Part shown: positions 15,859-22,750 of the stretch, piece by piece | Numbering within the stretch: position 1 is the first letter of the stretch | Layout: the number at the start of each line of letters is the position of its first letter | NCBI GenBank assembly: GCA_023228225.1 | Contig: JALOBO010000019.1 | Location: forward strand, 1-23,787 | DNA from: Clostridia bacterium | Lineage (GTDB): Bacteria > Bacillota > Clostridia > Christensenellales > UBA1242 | Direction of reading: 5' to 3' | Length of the DNA: 23,787 nucleotides | Made by a program: the position numbers and the translations under genes | The notes under the pieces: model-generated | What the model saw: only the letters and a program-made list of their open reading frames with translations | Told to the model about the DNA's origin: nothing | Database searches by the model: none

Positions 15859-16584
15859 TTATTTTTTGCTTTTTAAATCTTGCTCTTTCATTGATTTAAT
15901 CTTTTCTTTTTTTAAATATTGTTTAAAAATATCTGGGCGATTTTTTTTAGTAATTTCTAAAATTTTTGTTTTTCGCCACTTGTCAATTTCTTGATGATTA
16001 CCACTTAATAATACACCAGGTACACTTTCGCCATTGAATATTTGCGGGCGTGTATACTGCGGATATTCAAGTAATCCATTAGAAAAACTTTCTTCTTTTA
16101 AAGAGCCTTCACCAGTTAGCACATTAGGTACATAGCGTGCAACAGCATCTAATAGCACCATTGCTGGCAATTCGCCACCTGTAAGCACATAATCACCTAT
16201 GCAAATTTCTTCATCAATTTCTTGATCAAGTATTCGCTGGTCTACACCTTCATAATGCCCGCACAAAATAATTAAATGTTCGTACTTAGAAAGTTCTTCA
16301 ACTTTTGTTTGATTTAATAAACTACCTTTTGCCGACATATAAACTATATGTGAATTTGGCGTTTTAACGCTTTTTAAACAGTTATGGATAGGTTCTGGAA
16401 TCATAACCATTCCAGCGCCACCACCATAAGGATAATCATCACATTGCTGATGCTTACCTTTTGCAAAGTTACGAATGTCAGTAATACTAATGTCTAATAT
16501 CCCTGCTTTTTTAGCCCTTTCTATAATACTATAATTTAAAGGGCTAAACATTTCGGGAAATAAAGTTAAAACATCAATTTTCAT
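15859..16584 (-). CDS. trmD: tRNA (guanine-N1-)-methyltransferase TrmD
   Basis: Makes m1G37 in tRNAs with G36, preventing +1 frameshifts. It is a SPOUT enzyme of 241 residues with MKIDVLTLFPEMF at the N-terminus, the YPYGGGAGMVM loop, LCGHYEGVDQR, the knot segment IGDYVLTGGELPAMVLLDAVAR, and SFSNGLLEYPQYTRP. The C-terminus ends in a basic tail (KKEKIKSMKEQDLKSKK) that runs past the usual domain end. Its start overlaps the 3' end of rimM by 11 nt, so translation is likely coupled. Confidence 0.97.
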   Translation of the reverse strand: MKIDVLTLFPEMFSPLNYSIIERAKKAGILDISITDIRNFAKGKHQQCDDYPYGGGAGMVMIPEPIHNCLKSVKTPNSHIVYMSAKGSLLNQTKVEELSKYEHLIILCGHYEGVDQRILDQEIDEEICIGDYVLTGGELPAMVLLDAVARYVPNVLTGEGSLKEESFSNGLLEYPQYTRPQIFNGESVPGVLLSGNHQEIDKWRKTKILEITKKNRPDIFKQYLKKEKIKSMKEQDLKSKK

Positions 16585-17092
16585 TAGTGCAAACCTCTTT
16601 AAATCGGTATTTATTAACCGTAATTTGCTTGTTTACAATATCAACTTTTAATACAACAGTATCTATAAACGGAAACAAATTCTCACCTTTTCCAGTGTCT
16701 ATTGTAATAATATCAGCAGAGCCAAACTGATCTAAGTCTGTAACCCTGCCCAAAACGTCGCCATTTTCAGTTATTACAGAGCAACCAATAATATCATTAA
16801 TATAATAGTTATTTTTACCTATTACTTTTTCAGCGATTTGTTTTTTTTCAGCAAATAAGTTTATGCCACGAAGTTTGTCCGAAGTATTGCGATCAACAAC
16901 ATTTTCTAGCATTAAGTAAGCAAAATTCATCGCCACTCTAAGTGATAATATTTTTTTGCTTTCTTTATTACTACCTAAATACACAACTCGTAAATTCTTA
17001 AAATTATCAGCAAAATCAGTTAAAGGCTTAACTTTAACTTCTCCTTTAATCCCATGGGAACTCACAATTTGTCCTATTTCTATAAATTCCAT
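16574..17092 (-). CDS. rimM: 16S rRNA processing protein RimM
   Basis: A 30S maturation factor that binds S19 and the 16S 3' domain. The 172 residues include the N-terminal beta barrel (FIEIGQIVSSHGIKGEVKV, PLTDFADNF) and the C-terminal PRC barrel (YYINDIIGCSVITENGDVLGRV, ITIDTGKGENLFPFIDTVV). The ATG at 17092 is chosen because GGAAG lies 5 nt upstream; an in-frame TTG at 17113 would add seven residues and has no Shine-Dalgarno. It is 26 bp after khpA and overlaps trmD, matching the conserved rpsP-khpA-rimM-trmD cluster. Confidence 0.95.
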   Translation of the reverse strand: MEFIEIGQIVSSHGIKGEVKVKPLTDFADNFKNLRVVYLGSNKESKKILSLRVAMNFAYLMLENVVDRNTSDKLRGINLFAEKKQIAEKVIGKNNYYINDIIGCSVITENGDVLGRVTDLDQFGSADIITIDTGKGENLFPFIDTVVLKVDIVNKQITVNKYRFKEVCTNEN

Positions 17093-17118
17093 ATACACTT
17101 CCAAATAAAGCAACAGAC

Positions 17119-17427
17119 TTACTCTGCATCTTCTCCGTTATCTACTTCATCTACCAAATTATCATCAAGTTCGGCATTTAAAACTGTGATTTTTTCTAGC
17201 GAATCAATTTGAACATTATAGCGTTTGCCACTTTTTATAGCGAGCGATTTAATTATAGTCCTAATTGAGCCTGCAACTCTGCCATGTTTACCAATAATTT
17301 TGCCCATATCCTCTTCGGCAACAAGTACTTTAATAATATTAGCACCGTTTTCTTCTACCGTAGATACTTGAACCTTATCAGGAAATTCAGCAAGTTGTTT
17401 TACAATATACTCTACTACTTTTTCCAT
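17119..17427 (-). CDS. khpA: KH-domain RNA-binding protein KhpA (YlqC)
   Basis: A small single-KH RNA-binding protein; with KhpB (Jag) it affects RNA stability and cell elongation in streptococci. The 102-residue product has MEKVVEYIVKQLAEFPDKV, then the KH core EEDMGKIIGKHGRVAGSIRT with the GKHG loop at 46-49, and SGKRYNVQID. It is longer than the roughly 75-80 residues common in the family because of an acidic tail (LDDNLVDEVDNGEDAE). The ATG at 17427 has AAGGA 6 nt upstream; earlier in-frame ATGs at 17433 and 17490 are poorly spaced or lack a Shine-Dalgarno. It sits 78 bp after rpsP. Confidence 0.9.
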   Translation of the reverse strand: MEKVVEYIVKQLAEFPDKVQVSTVEENGANIIKVLVAEEDMGKIIGKHGRVAGSIRTIIKSLAIKSGKRYNVQIDSLEKITVLNAELDDNLVDEVDNGEDAE

Positions 17428-17505
17428 ATTCATTCCTTTTTTGTTTAATGGTACACAAACATAAAATTTTTTATTTTTGCGTCCACACATTTTATCAATC
17501 TAAAA

Positions 17506-17772
17506 CTATTTAGTTGCTTTTTTTGATGGTTCCAAAACGCCAGCTTTAACTAAAATATTGCGAGCGGTTTCAGTTGGTTGAGCGCCTTTTGTAATCCATT
17601 CTTCCGCTTTTACCGTATCAACTTTAATTTGATTTTCTTTGATTAACGGATTATAAGTACCCAATTGTTCAATAAACTTGCCATCGCGTGGGGAGTGTGA
17701 ATCCGCTACTACCAAACGATAAAATGGCGAATGCTTATCTCCTAATCTTGTTAATCTGATTTTTACTGCCAT
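17506..17772 (-). CDS. rpsP: 30S ribosomal protein S16
   Basis: S16 is an early 30S assembly protein. The 88 residues match the family throughout: [40 protein letters not shown], and [21 protein letters not shown]. The ATG at 17772 is supported by GGAGG 8 nt upstream; an upstream start at 17787 would lie within that Shine-Dalgarno region. The 96-bp gap to ffh is very A/T-rich, with a direct repeat AATTAATAT, and shows no clear promoter or terminator, so co-transcription with ffh is assumed. Confidence 0.97.
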   Translation of the reverse strand: MAVKIRLTRLGDKHSPFYRLVVADSHSPRDGKFIEQLGTYNPLIKENQIKVDTVKAEEWITKGAQPTETARNILVKAGVLEPSKKATK

Positions 17773-17868
17773 AAAATTTTCCTCCATATGAAAATATTTT
17801 TATATATTAATTTCTTAAAAACTTAAATATTAATTTTTAAAAAGATTAATTAATTTGTTTGCATTAAT

Positions 17869-19188
17869 TTAAAAGGGAAAACGCAAGCCCTTGCCACTAG
17901 AAAATTGTTTCATTAATTGTTTAGTTTGTTCAAATTGTTTTAATAACTGGTTTACTTCACTGATTGTTGTCCCGCTACCATCGGCTATTCGCTTTTTTTG
18001 ATTACCTTTTAAAATGTCGGGATTAATGCGTTCTCTTTTAGTCATACTCAGTATTATTGCTTTATTTTTTTGTATGATTTTTTCATCAACCTGTGGGTTA
18101 ACACCTTTTAATTTATTGCCCATTCCGGGAATCATTGCCATAATATCGGTTAGACTGCCCATCTTTTTTAAGTTTTCAAATTGAACTAAGTAATCTTCAA
18201 GCGTAAAGTTGTTTTTTCTAAACGATTCTTCCATTTTTTTAGCGGTCTTTTCATCTATGGATTCCTGTGCTTTTTCTATTAAAGTAAGCACATCTCCCAT
18301 ACCTAAAATTCGCGAAGCCATTCGGTCGGGGTAAAATGGCTCTAAATCTGCAAGTTTTTCGCCTACCGAACAGAACTTAATAGGTTTTCCAATTACCGCT
18401 TTAATAGATAATGCAGCACCGCCCCTAGTATCGCCATCAAGTTTTGTAAGTACAACTCCGGTAATATCTAATTTGTCATTGAATGCTACCGCTGTGTTAA
18501 CAGCATCTTGTCCTGTCATAGAATCTACAACCAATAAAATTTCAATAGGTTTTACAGCGTTTTTTATGTCAACTAATTCTTGCATTAATTCTTCATTAAT
18601 CTGCATTCTGCCGGCTGTATCAAGTAGTATTGCATCATAACCTAATTTAGTAGCATATTCAACCGCTTGTTTGGCGATTTTAACTGGATTTTGCTTGCCT
18701 TGTTCAAACACTTCTACATCAATAGACTTCGCCACAACTTGTAATTGAGTGATTGCCGCCGGTCTATAAATATCGCAAGCCACTAAAAGTGGTTTTTTGC
18801 CTTGTTTTTTAAGTGTTAATGCAAGTTTCCCCGCTAATGTAGTTTTGCCCGCACCTTGTAGTCCACACAACATTATAACAGCAGGATTAATTGAGCCAAA
18901 GTTTAATTTAGAATTTGTTCCACCCATTAAATTAGTAAGTTCTTCATTTACAACTTTAACAACTTGTTGAGCGGGGGTTAAACTTTCTAAAATAACTGTA
19001 CTTTTTGCCTTTCCCGATATTTTGCTTATAAAATTTTTAACAACTAAAAAATTAACATCGGCTTCAAGCAATGCAAGTTTAACTTCACGCATTGCTTTGT
19101 CTATGTCATCAGAAGTTAAACGACCATGTCCGCTTAATTTAATAAAAATATCATTAAGTTTTGTGCTGAGTGAAGAAAATAAACTCAT
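17869..19188 (-). CDS. ffh: Signal recognition particle protein Ffh
   Basis: GTPase of the SRP that binds signal sequences and the SRP RNA. The 439 residues have the N domain; the G domain with GLQGAGKTT (109-117), ACDIYRPAAITQL, DTAGR (190-194), TKLDGDTRGG (248-257); and the Met-rich M domain with FENLKKMGSLTDIMAMIPGM, the RNA-binding motif around KRIADGSGTTISEVNQLLKQF, and MKQF near the end. It follows ylxM by 21 bp, the usual partner order. The SRP RNA gene was not found in this window. Confidence 0.97.
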   Translation of the reverse strand: MSLFSSLSTKLNDIFIKLSGHGRLTSDDIDKAMREVKLALLEADVNFLVVKNFISKISGKAKSTVILESLTPAQQVVKVVNEELTNLMGGTNSKLNFGSINPAVIMLCGLQGAGKTTLAGKLALTLKKQGKKPLLVACDIYRPAAITQLQVVAKSIDVEVFEQGKQNPVKIAKQAVEYATKLGYDAILLDTAGRMQINEELMQELVDIKNAVKPIEILLVVDSMTGQDAVNTAVAFNDKLDITGVVLTKLDGDTRGGAALSIKAVIGKPIKFCSVGEKLADLEPFYPDRMASRILGMGDVLTLIEKAQESIDEKTAKKMEESFRKNNFTLEDYLVQFENLKKMGSLTDIMAMIPGMGNKLKGVNPQVDEKIIQKNKAIILSMTKRERINPDILKGNQKKRIADGSGTTISEVNQLLKQFEQTKQLMKQFSSGKGLRFPF

Positions 19189-19209
19189 TAATTTCTCCTA
19201 AACTAATTT

Positions 19210-19545
19210 TTATGGCACAATAGTATCTAAAATTTGCTTTATGCTGGTAATCAGTTGATTTTTTTCAATTTTTTCATCTTGTACTTTCTGTATAAGTGAC
19301 TCAACTAAATCTTTTGCCAGCATATAACGCTCTAATAATTTAAAATTGGTTTCTAATTTATTTAAAGTGTTTACAGCCCGCCTAAGTAAGTCGCTTATTG
19401 CCTGCCTTGTTACGCCAAATTCTTCGGCAATTTCCTTTAAACTTTGATTTTGGTCATAGTATTTATTTACAATTTCGTTCTGCTTTTTGGTAAGATTATT
19501 GCCATAAAATTCCGCAAGCAGACTTATTTTTAAATTCTTATCCAT
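19210..19545 (-). CDS. ylxM: YlxM/p13-family putative DNA-binding protein
   Basis: A helix-turn-helix protein of the YlxM family encoded just before ffh in most Firmicutes; it is proposed to modulate the SRP pathway. The 111 residues contain LLAEFYGNNLTKKQNEIVNKYY, then a sigma-70 region-4-like HTH (SLKEIAEEFGVTRQAISDLLRRA) and a C-terminal helical stretch. The leader carries a strong 9-bp hairpin near the mRNA 5' end, and the gene starts the long ylxM-ffh-rpsP-khpA-rimM-trmD-rbgA-yraN transcript. The Shine-Dalgarno is AAGGGTG. Confidence 0.9.
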   Translation of the reverse strand: MDKNLKISLLAEFYGNNLTKKQNEIVNKYYDQNQSLKEIAEEFGVTRQAISDLLRRAVNTLNKLETNFKLLERYMLAKDLVESLIQKVQDEKIEKNQLITSIKQILDTIVP

Positions 19546-19552
19546 AACAAAT

Positions 19553-19586
19553 CACCCTTAAAGGTGTAAAGTATTTTTACTTTACA
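19553..19586 (-). promoter_or_regulatory. 5' leader hairpins of the ylxM-ffh operon
   Basis: TGTAAAGTA-AAAA-TACTTTACA (plus 19565-19586) is a perfect 9-bp stem almost at the predicted mRNA 5' end. A second short pairing, CACC (plus 19563-19566) with GGTG (plus 19553-19556), covers the AAGGGTG Shine-Dalgarno and shares two bases with the first stem, so the two may exclude each other. A regulatory switch is only a possibility. Confidence 0.45.
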
Positions 19587-19590
19587 GCAG

Positions 19591-19619
19591 AGTATACACT
19601 AGCATATAAATTTTGTCAA
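19591..19619 (-). promoter_or_regulatory. Sigma-A promoter of the ylxM-ffh-rpsP operon
   Basis: Minus-strand TTGACA (plus 19614-19619), 17-bp spacer, TATACT (plus 19591-19596). The predicted start is near 19584, about 40 nt before the ylxM ATG. Confidence 0.9.
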
Positions 19620-19682
19620 TATTTTTATACAACTTTTTGAGAAGTTTCGTTTTTTTAAATTATTAATTTGTTTAAAAAATGC

Positions 19683-19709
19683 AAAAAGAGGTAATTAGCC
19701 TCTTTTTTT
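19683..19709 (-). terminator. Rho-independent terminator of rnpB
   Basis: Minus-strand AAAAAGAGG-CTAATTA-CCTCTTTTT: a 9-bp stem with a 7-nt loop and U-tract, starting a few nt after the 3' end of RNase P RNA. The mirrored A-run means it may also stop plus-strand transcription. Confidence 0.9.
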
Positions 19710-19710
19710 A

Positions 19711-20053
19711 CACAAATCAGAATAGTCTATAAGCCGAGTTCTGTATTAAACGACCATCTATCTAGACCTAATATTTCTAATAGGTTCCAGCGATTCTTTG
19801 AAAGCACGGCGGGCAGCCTTAACGCTTTCATTCGATCTTGCATCAAGTGGGGTTTACATAATCACCAAGTTACCATGGTGTTGGTGAGCTCTTACCTCGC
19901 CTTTCCATCCTTACATATTGCTATGCGGTATATCTCTGTTGCACTTTCCTTGGAGTCGCCTCCACCGGTAGTTAGCCGGCACCCTGCCCTATGATGCTCG
20001 GACTTTCCTCATTATATATTACTATATACTGCGGTCGTCTGGCTATCTGACTT
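19711..20053 (-). ncRNA. rnpB: RNase P RNA, bacterial type A
   Basis: Catalytic RNA of RNase P, which removes tRNA 5' leaders. The minus strand contains the conserved CR-I GAGGAAAGTCCGAGC (plus 19996-20010), GGGCAGGGTGCCGGC, AGTGCAACAGAGA, and the 3' CR-V ACAGAACTCGGCTTATAGAC (complement of about 19725-19744). The ends pair as helix P1 (CAAGTCAGATAG with CTATTCTGATTTG). The GTGCCGGCTAACTACCGG and GTGCAACAGAGA wording fits the ancestral type A fold and not the Bacillus type B. A perfect-consensus promoter precedes it and a terminator follows. The ends are estimated from P1 and the promoter, good to a few bases. Confidence 0.96.
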
Positions 20054-20057
20054 GTAG

Positions 20058-20086
20058 ATTATAACATTGCCAAATAACTTTGTCAA
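20058..20086 (-). promoter_or_regulatory. Sigma-A promoter of rnpB
   Basis: Minus-strand TTGACA (plus 20081-20086), 17-bp spacer ending in TGT, TATAAT (plus 20058-20063). Both hexamers are perfect and an extended -10 TG is present, as expected for a strongly expressed stable RNA. Confidence 0.95.
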
Positions 20087-20093
20087 TATTTTT

Positions 20094-20127
20094 ATTCCGC
20101 TTGCCTAACGGGCAAGCGGAATTTTTT
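20094..20127 (+). terminator. Terminator-like hairpin on the plus strand with no plus-strand gene before it
   Basis: ATTCCGCTTGCC-TAACG-GGCAAGCGGAAT-TTTTT: a 12-bp stem (20094-20105 with 20111-20122) with a U-tract only on the plus strand. It lies 8 bp beyond the rnpB -35 box. The only thing it could end is transcription antisense to rnpB, or it belongs to a repeat element. It is the first of four inverted repeats in the 365-bp gene-free stretch before sigK. Confidence 0.6.
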
Positions 20128-20181
20128 GTTCCGCCGTCGCTACCGCTAGGCAGAAATCGGCACCGCACAAAAACAATCTAT

Positions 20182-20208
20182 GCAAGTCTTAGGCTTTGCC
20201 TGACTTGC
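20182..20208. repeat. Inverted repeat in the gene-free stretch between rnpB and sigK
   Basis: GCAAGTC-TT-AGGC-TTT-GCCT-GACTTGC: a 7-bp outer and 4-bp inner stem with a TT bulge. It has no U-tract. The stretch around it (about 20128-20180) is GC-rich for this genome and has no ORF with a start signal. Confidence 0.6.
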
Positions 20209-20243
20209 TTATTTTGAGTGATAACCTATGAAGGAAGGGATTA

Positions 20244-20260
20244 GCGGAATATAATTCCGC
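20244..20260. repeat. Short perfect inverted repeat GCGGAAT-ATA-ATTCCGC
   Basis: A 7-bp perfect stem with a 3-nt loop. Its arms repeat the outer 7 bp of the hairpin at 20094-20122 (ATTCCGC/GCGGAAT), so the block 20094-20260 is bounded by related inverted copies, as in small palindromic repeats or MITE-like remnants. Confidence 0.55.
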
Positions 20261-20264
20261 GGTT

Positions 20265-20344
20265 AAAAGGGAAACGCACGAGCCCAGCGGTTAGCAAATT
20301 TTAATTTTCGTGTCCGCTACTTATCGGCTCGTGGTTTCCCTTTT
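20265..20344. repeat. Long imperfect hairpin (19 bp with one bulge) upstream of sigK
   Basis: AAAAGGGAAAC-g-CACGAGCC (20265-20284) pairs with GGCTCGTG-GTTTCCCTTTT (20326-20344). Inside it, AGCGG (286-290) pairs with CCGCT (314-318). Each strand ends in only four T, so termination would be weak on either side. It could be a structured RNA, a boundary hairpin or a mobile repeat; the sequence alone does not decide. Confidence 0.65.
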
Positions 20345-20356
20345 GAAGTTGTACAT

Positions 20357-20385
20357 GCAAAATAAGACATAATGCGACATATATT
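20357..20385 (+). promoter_or_regulatory. Possible SigE-type promoter of the sigK-like gene
   Basis: GCAAAAT (20357-20363), 14 bp, CATATATT (20378-20385) resembles the sporulation SigE consensus (GCATATT / CATACAAT) at 5 of 7 and 6 of 8 positions. No good sigma-A promoter is visible in the 75 bp before the gene. The region is A/T-rich, so chance matches are easy. Confidence 0.25.
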
Positions 20386-20418
20386 ATTAATGCAATTAAA
20401 AGGAGTGTGCCGCAAAAA

Positions 20419-21120
20419 ATGATAATTGAAAGCTTTGTAACCTTTATGAACAAGATAATGCTTTTTTCGGCGTACATCAATAATAACTCTTCTTTTCCAA
20501 AACCTTTGACACTTGAACAAGAAAAAGAATGCTTTGAAAGGTTGAAAAAAGGAGATATGGAGGCAAAGGAAACACTTATTAATCATAATTTAAGATTGGT
20601 GGCACACATAGTAAAAAAATATAGCAATGCTGCAGAAGCCGATGATTTAATTTCGGTTGGATCAATTGGATTAATTAAAGCAATAAACACATTTGAATAT
20701 GGTAAAGGCACACAGTTATCTACTTATGCCGCACGCTGTATAGAAAACGAAATTTTAATGTTAATACGCGTAAACAAAAAGCACAAATCGGTTTTTTCTT
20801 TAAGCGAAAAATTAGGCAATGATAAAGATGGAAACGAAATATGTTTAATGGATATTATAAGCACGGGCGAAGAAACTGTTATTGACCAAGTCGAATCAAA
20901 CATTTTGACCGAAAAACTAATTGCAATTATTAAAAAAACGCTTTCGCCACGCGAATTCAGCATTATTTGTATGCGGTATGGTGTTGGCGGAGTACCAGCA
21001 TTAACCCAACGAGAAGTAGCAAAAAAACTAGGAATTTCCCGTTCTTATATTTCCCGTTTAGAAAAAAAATCGCTAGAATTAATCCGCCTAAAAGTAAAAC
21101 AAAACGACCTGTTTTTTTAA
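20419..21120 (+). CDS. sigK: RNA polymerase sigma factor, SigK/SigE family, with pro-peptide-like N-terminus
   Basis: A sigma-70 family factor of the sporulation group; SigK directs late mother-cell transcription in Bacillus and Clostridium. The 233 residues carry region 2 (NHNLRLVAHIVKKY, ADDLISVGSIGLIKAINTF, GTQLSTYAARCIENEILM) and region 4 with the HTH TQREVAKKLGISRSYISRLE. After 18 hydrophobic residues the protein reads YINNNSSFPKPL, aligning with B. subtilis pro-SigK YVKNNAFPQPL, where the mature protein begins at that tyrosine. AGGAG lies 13 nt before this ATG; a GTG at 20407 is only 1 nt from it, so the start is uncertain by four codons. It is the only plus-strand gene here and is not interrupted by a skin-like element. 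Whether the organism sporulates is not shown. Confidence 0.88.
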   Translation: MIIESFVTFMNKIMLFSAYINNNSSFPKPLTLEQEKECFERLKKGDMEAKETLINHNLRLVAHIVKKYSNAAEADDLISVGSIGLIKAINTFEYGKGTQLSTYAARCIENEILMLIRVNKKHKSVFSLSEKLGNDKDGNEICLMDIISTGEETVIDQVESNILTEKLIAIIKKTLSPREFSIICMRYGVGGVPALTQREVAKKLGISRSYISRLEKKSLELIRLKVKQNDLFF

Positions 21121-21148
21121 CACAAATCTAATTTTGATTTTATAAAAA

Positions 21149-21874
21149 TTACTTTTTAAATACAAATATATATTCATGAGCTAACAGTAAAAAATTGTAT
21201 TTTTCACTATTAGTTTTCCAAAATCCGGTTGCTTTGCAGTTATGCTGCTCTTTTATAATTATTTCCTTTATTTTAAATCCAGCCGAAATAAATTTTTGCA
21301 TGGTTTCAAATCCAAGAGGATAAACCATACCATGACTTCTTGTATCACCCATAACAATTGCACAAAACTTACCATCTTTTAAAACTCTGTAACTTTCTTT
21401 CGCTACATCTTCAATTTTATTTAAGAATTCTTTTGTTTTAAGATGTGATAAATCTCCATCTATATTTTCGCTATATTTTATAATGTTTGCATATGGCGGA
21501 TGCGTACATACAAGATCAATTGACTCATCATTAAGTTTATATAAATCACAAGCATTACCAACAAATGTTTGTATTTTTGGACTATTTATTGAATCAAAAA
21601 TTAATTTTGAGTTTGTATTGTCAATAGCAACTGGGTTTATATCTATTCCAATGGCATTTCTATTATTTAATTTGCATTCAATTAAAGTAGTACCCCCACC
21701 AACAAACTGGTCTAGTACTGTGTCATTCTCTTTTGAGTATCTTAATATTAAATTTTTTGCAACAAACGGAGAAAAATTACCACGATATTTTGCATCATGT
21801 GTCGCCCATTTTCCGCGTATTGGGAAGCTCCAAATAGTATTTGTTTCTAATTCAAAATTGCTTTTATCTTCCAT
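21149..21874 (-). CDS. DNA amino-methyltransferase (N6A or N4C) of the restriction-modification operon
   Basis: A SAM-dependent DNA methyltransferase, probably protecting sites cut by one of the neighbouring nucleases. In 241 residues the order is motif X-like GNFSPFVAKNLILRYS (32-47), motif I DQFVGGGTT (55-63), GIDINPVAID (76-85), then catalytic motif IV THPPYANIIKYS (124-135), followed by SYRVLKDGKFCAIVMGDTR. This X-I-IV order is that of gamma-like amino-MTases, unlike the beta-class DpnA of classical DpnII systems. There is no obvious separate target-recognition domain; the C-terminal EQHNCKATGFWKTNSEKYN segment may serve. The start has only a weak GGTG Shine-Dalgarno and follows the DpnII-like gene by 9 bp. 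Whether it targets adenine or cytosine, and which sequence, cannot be told. Confidence 0.85.
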   Translation of the reverse strand: MEDKSNFELETNTIWSFPIRGKWATHDAKYRGNFSPFVAKNLILRYSKENDTVLDQFVGGGTTLIECKLNNRNAIGIDINPVAIDNTNSKLIFDSINSPKIQTFVGNACDLYKLNDESIDLVCTHPPYANIIKYSENIDGDLSHLKTKEFLNKIEDVAKESYRVLKDGKFCAIVMGDTRSHGMVYPLGFETMQKFISAGFKIKEIIIKEQHNCKATGFWKTNSEKYNFLLLAHEYIFVFKK

Positions 21875-21883
21875 TAAACACCA

Positions 21884-22741
21884 TTACACCAATAAGTCTT
21901 TTAATCTACCAATTTCTAAATCATTAATATTATATAAATTTTCTAGGATATCAAAGGTTTCTTCTAAATTATTTTTTGCATCTGCCCAACCGAGACCATC
22001 GGTTATCCAAATAAATTTAAAACCTTTTATATTTTTTGATTCTAGTGCAAGGGTTTTGTAACTTCTTGCAGTTTCATTAAGTTTTGAACCACCGCTTGAA
22101 TAAAAATTTGTTTCAATTGCATATATTATATTTTTTGTTTTAACAACATAATCAAATCTTTTTGTTACTTTACCACTATTAGAAAGGGCTGATAAATCAA
22201 TATTCCATTTGCTTTCAATGTCTTTTAAATACATTTCTTTAAAATAATTTTTATTTTTTTCAAAGCCAACTTTTTCAATATATCCCTCAACAACATTTTC
22301 CATCAAGTGTCCACCGCGATTTTTTCTTCCATTTGAGCCTAATCCAACTTCAATGCCCATAGCATAATCAACAAGATTGTTAATAAGATGATTTGAAATT
22401 AAATCAAACAAGCCAGTTTTTACCATAAACTGCTTTAAAAGTGAAATGTCATTTATTGTTGTAAAGTTGTATTTAAATTTTTCGCCGTTATCGATTACTT
22501 TTATTTCTTTTTCCCTTACCGCAATAAGTAGTGGTAAACATTTTTTAATTTCAGGATATTTAGTAAATAGTTTATCAAAGTCATTTTCAATATTTTTTGA
22601 ACCAATAAGAGAATTAAGTAAATTTAGTTCTACTTTAATTAAATCAATATTTGCATATACCTTTCCGAAGTCTACATAATAACCATATGTAGAAATGCTG
22701 TCTGTAAATTTACTAAACCAATTTTTAAAATCTCTTTTCAT
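21884..22741 (-). CDS. DpnII-family type II restriction endonuclease (predicted GATC)
   Basis: A type II endonuclease; family members such as DpnII and MboI cut unmethylated GATC. The 285 residues show the family-specific blocks: GLGSNGRKNRGGHLMENVVE (133-152), KRFDYVV (194-200), IETNFYSSGGSKLNETARSY (209-228) and WITDGLGW (245-252). D197 and E210 are the likely metal-binding residues of the PD-(D/E)xK fold, and they are present. AGGAG lies 6 nt before the ATG, and the gene starts 9 bp after the Mrr-like gene. The Dam-type methylase at the window edge is the expected protective partner. GATC specificity is inferred from the family. Confidence 0.92.
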   Translation of the reverse strand: MKRDFKNWFSKFTDSISTYGYYVDFGKVYANIDLIKVELNLLNSLIGSKNIENDFDKLFTKYPEIKKCLPLLIAVREKEIKVIDNGEKFKYNFTTINDISLLKQFMVKTGLFDLISNHLINNLVDYAMGIEVGLGSNGRKNRGGHLMENVVEGYIEKVGFEKNKNYFKEMYLKDIESKWNIDLSALSNSGKVTKRFDYVVKTKNIIYAIETNFYSSGGSKLNETARSYKTLALESKNIKGFKFIWITDGLGWADAKNNLEETFDILENLYNINDLEIGRLKDLLV

Positions 22742-22750
22742 AAATTACTC

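Noticed and set aside
20317..20586. 89-codon minus-strand ORF over the start of the sigK-like gene
   Set aside because: Antisense to a clear sigma-factor reading frame, with low-complexity Phe/Lys content and no family resemblance.
21124..21140. AAATC/GATTT hairpin between the convergent sigK-like and methyltransferase genes as a bidirectional terminator
   Set aside because: Only five pairs and no clear U-tract; likely chance in A/T-rich sequence.
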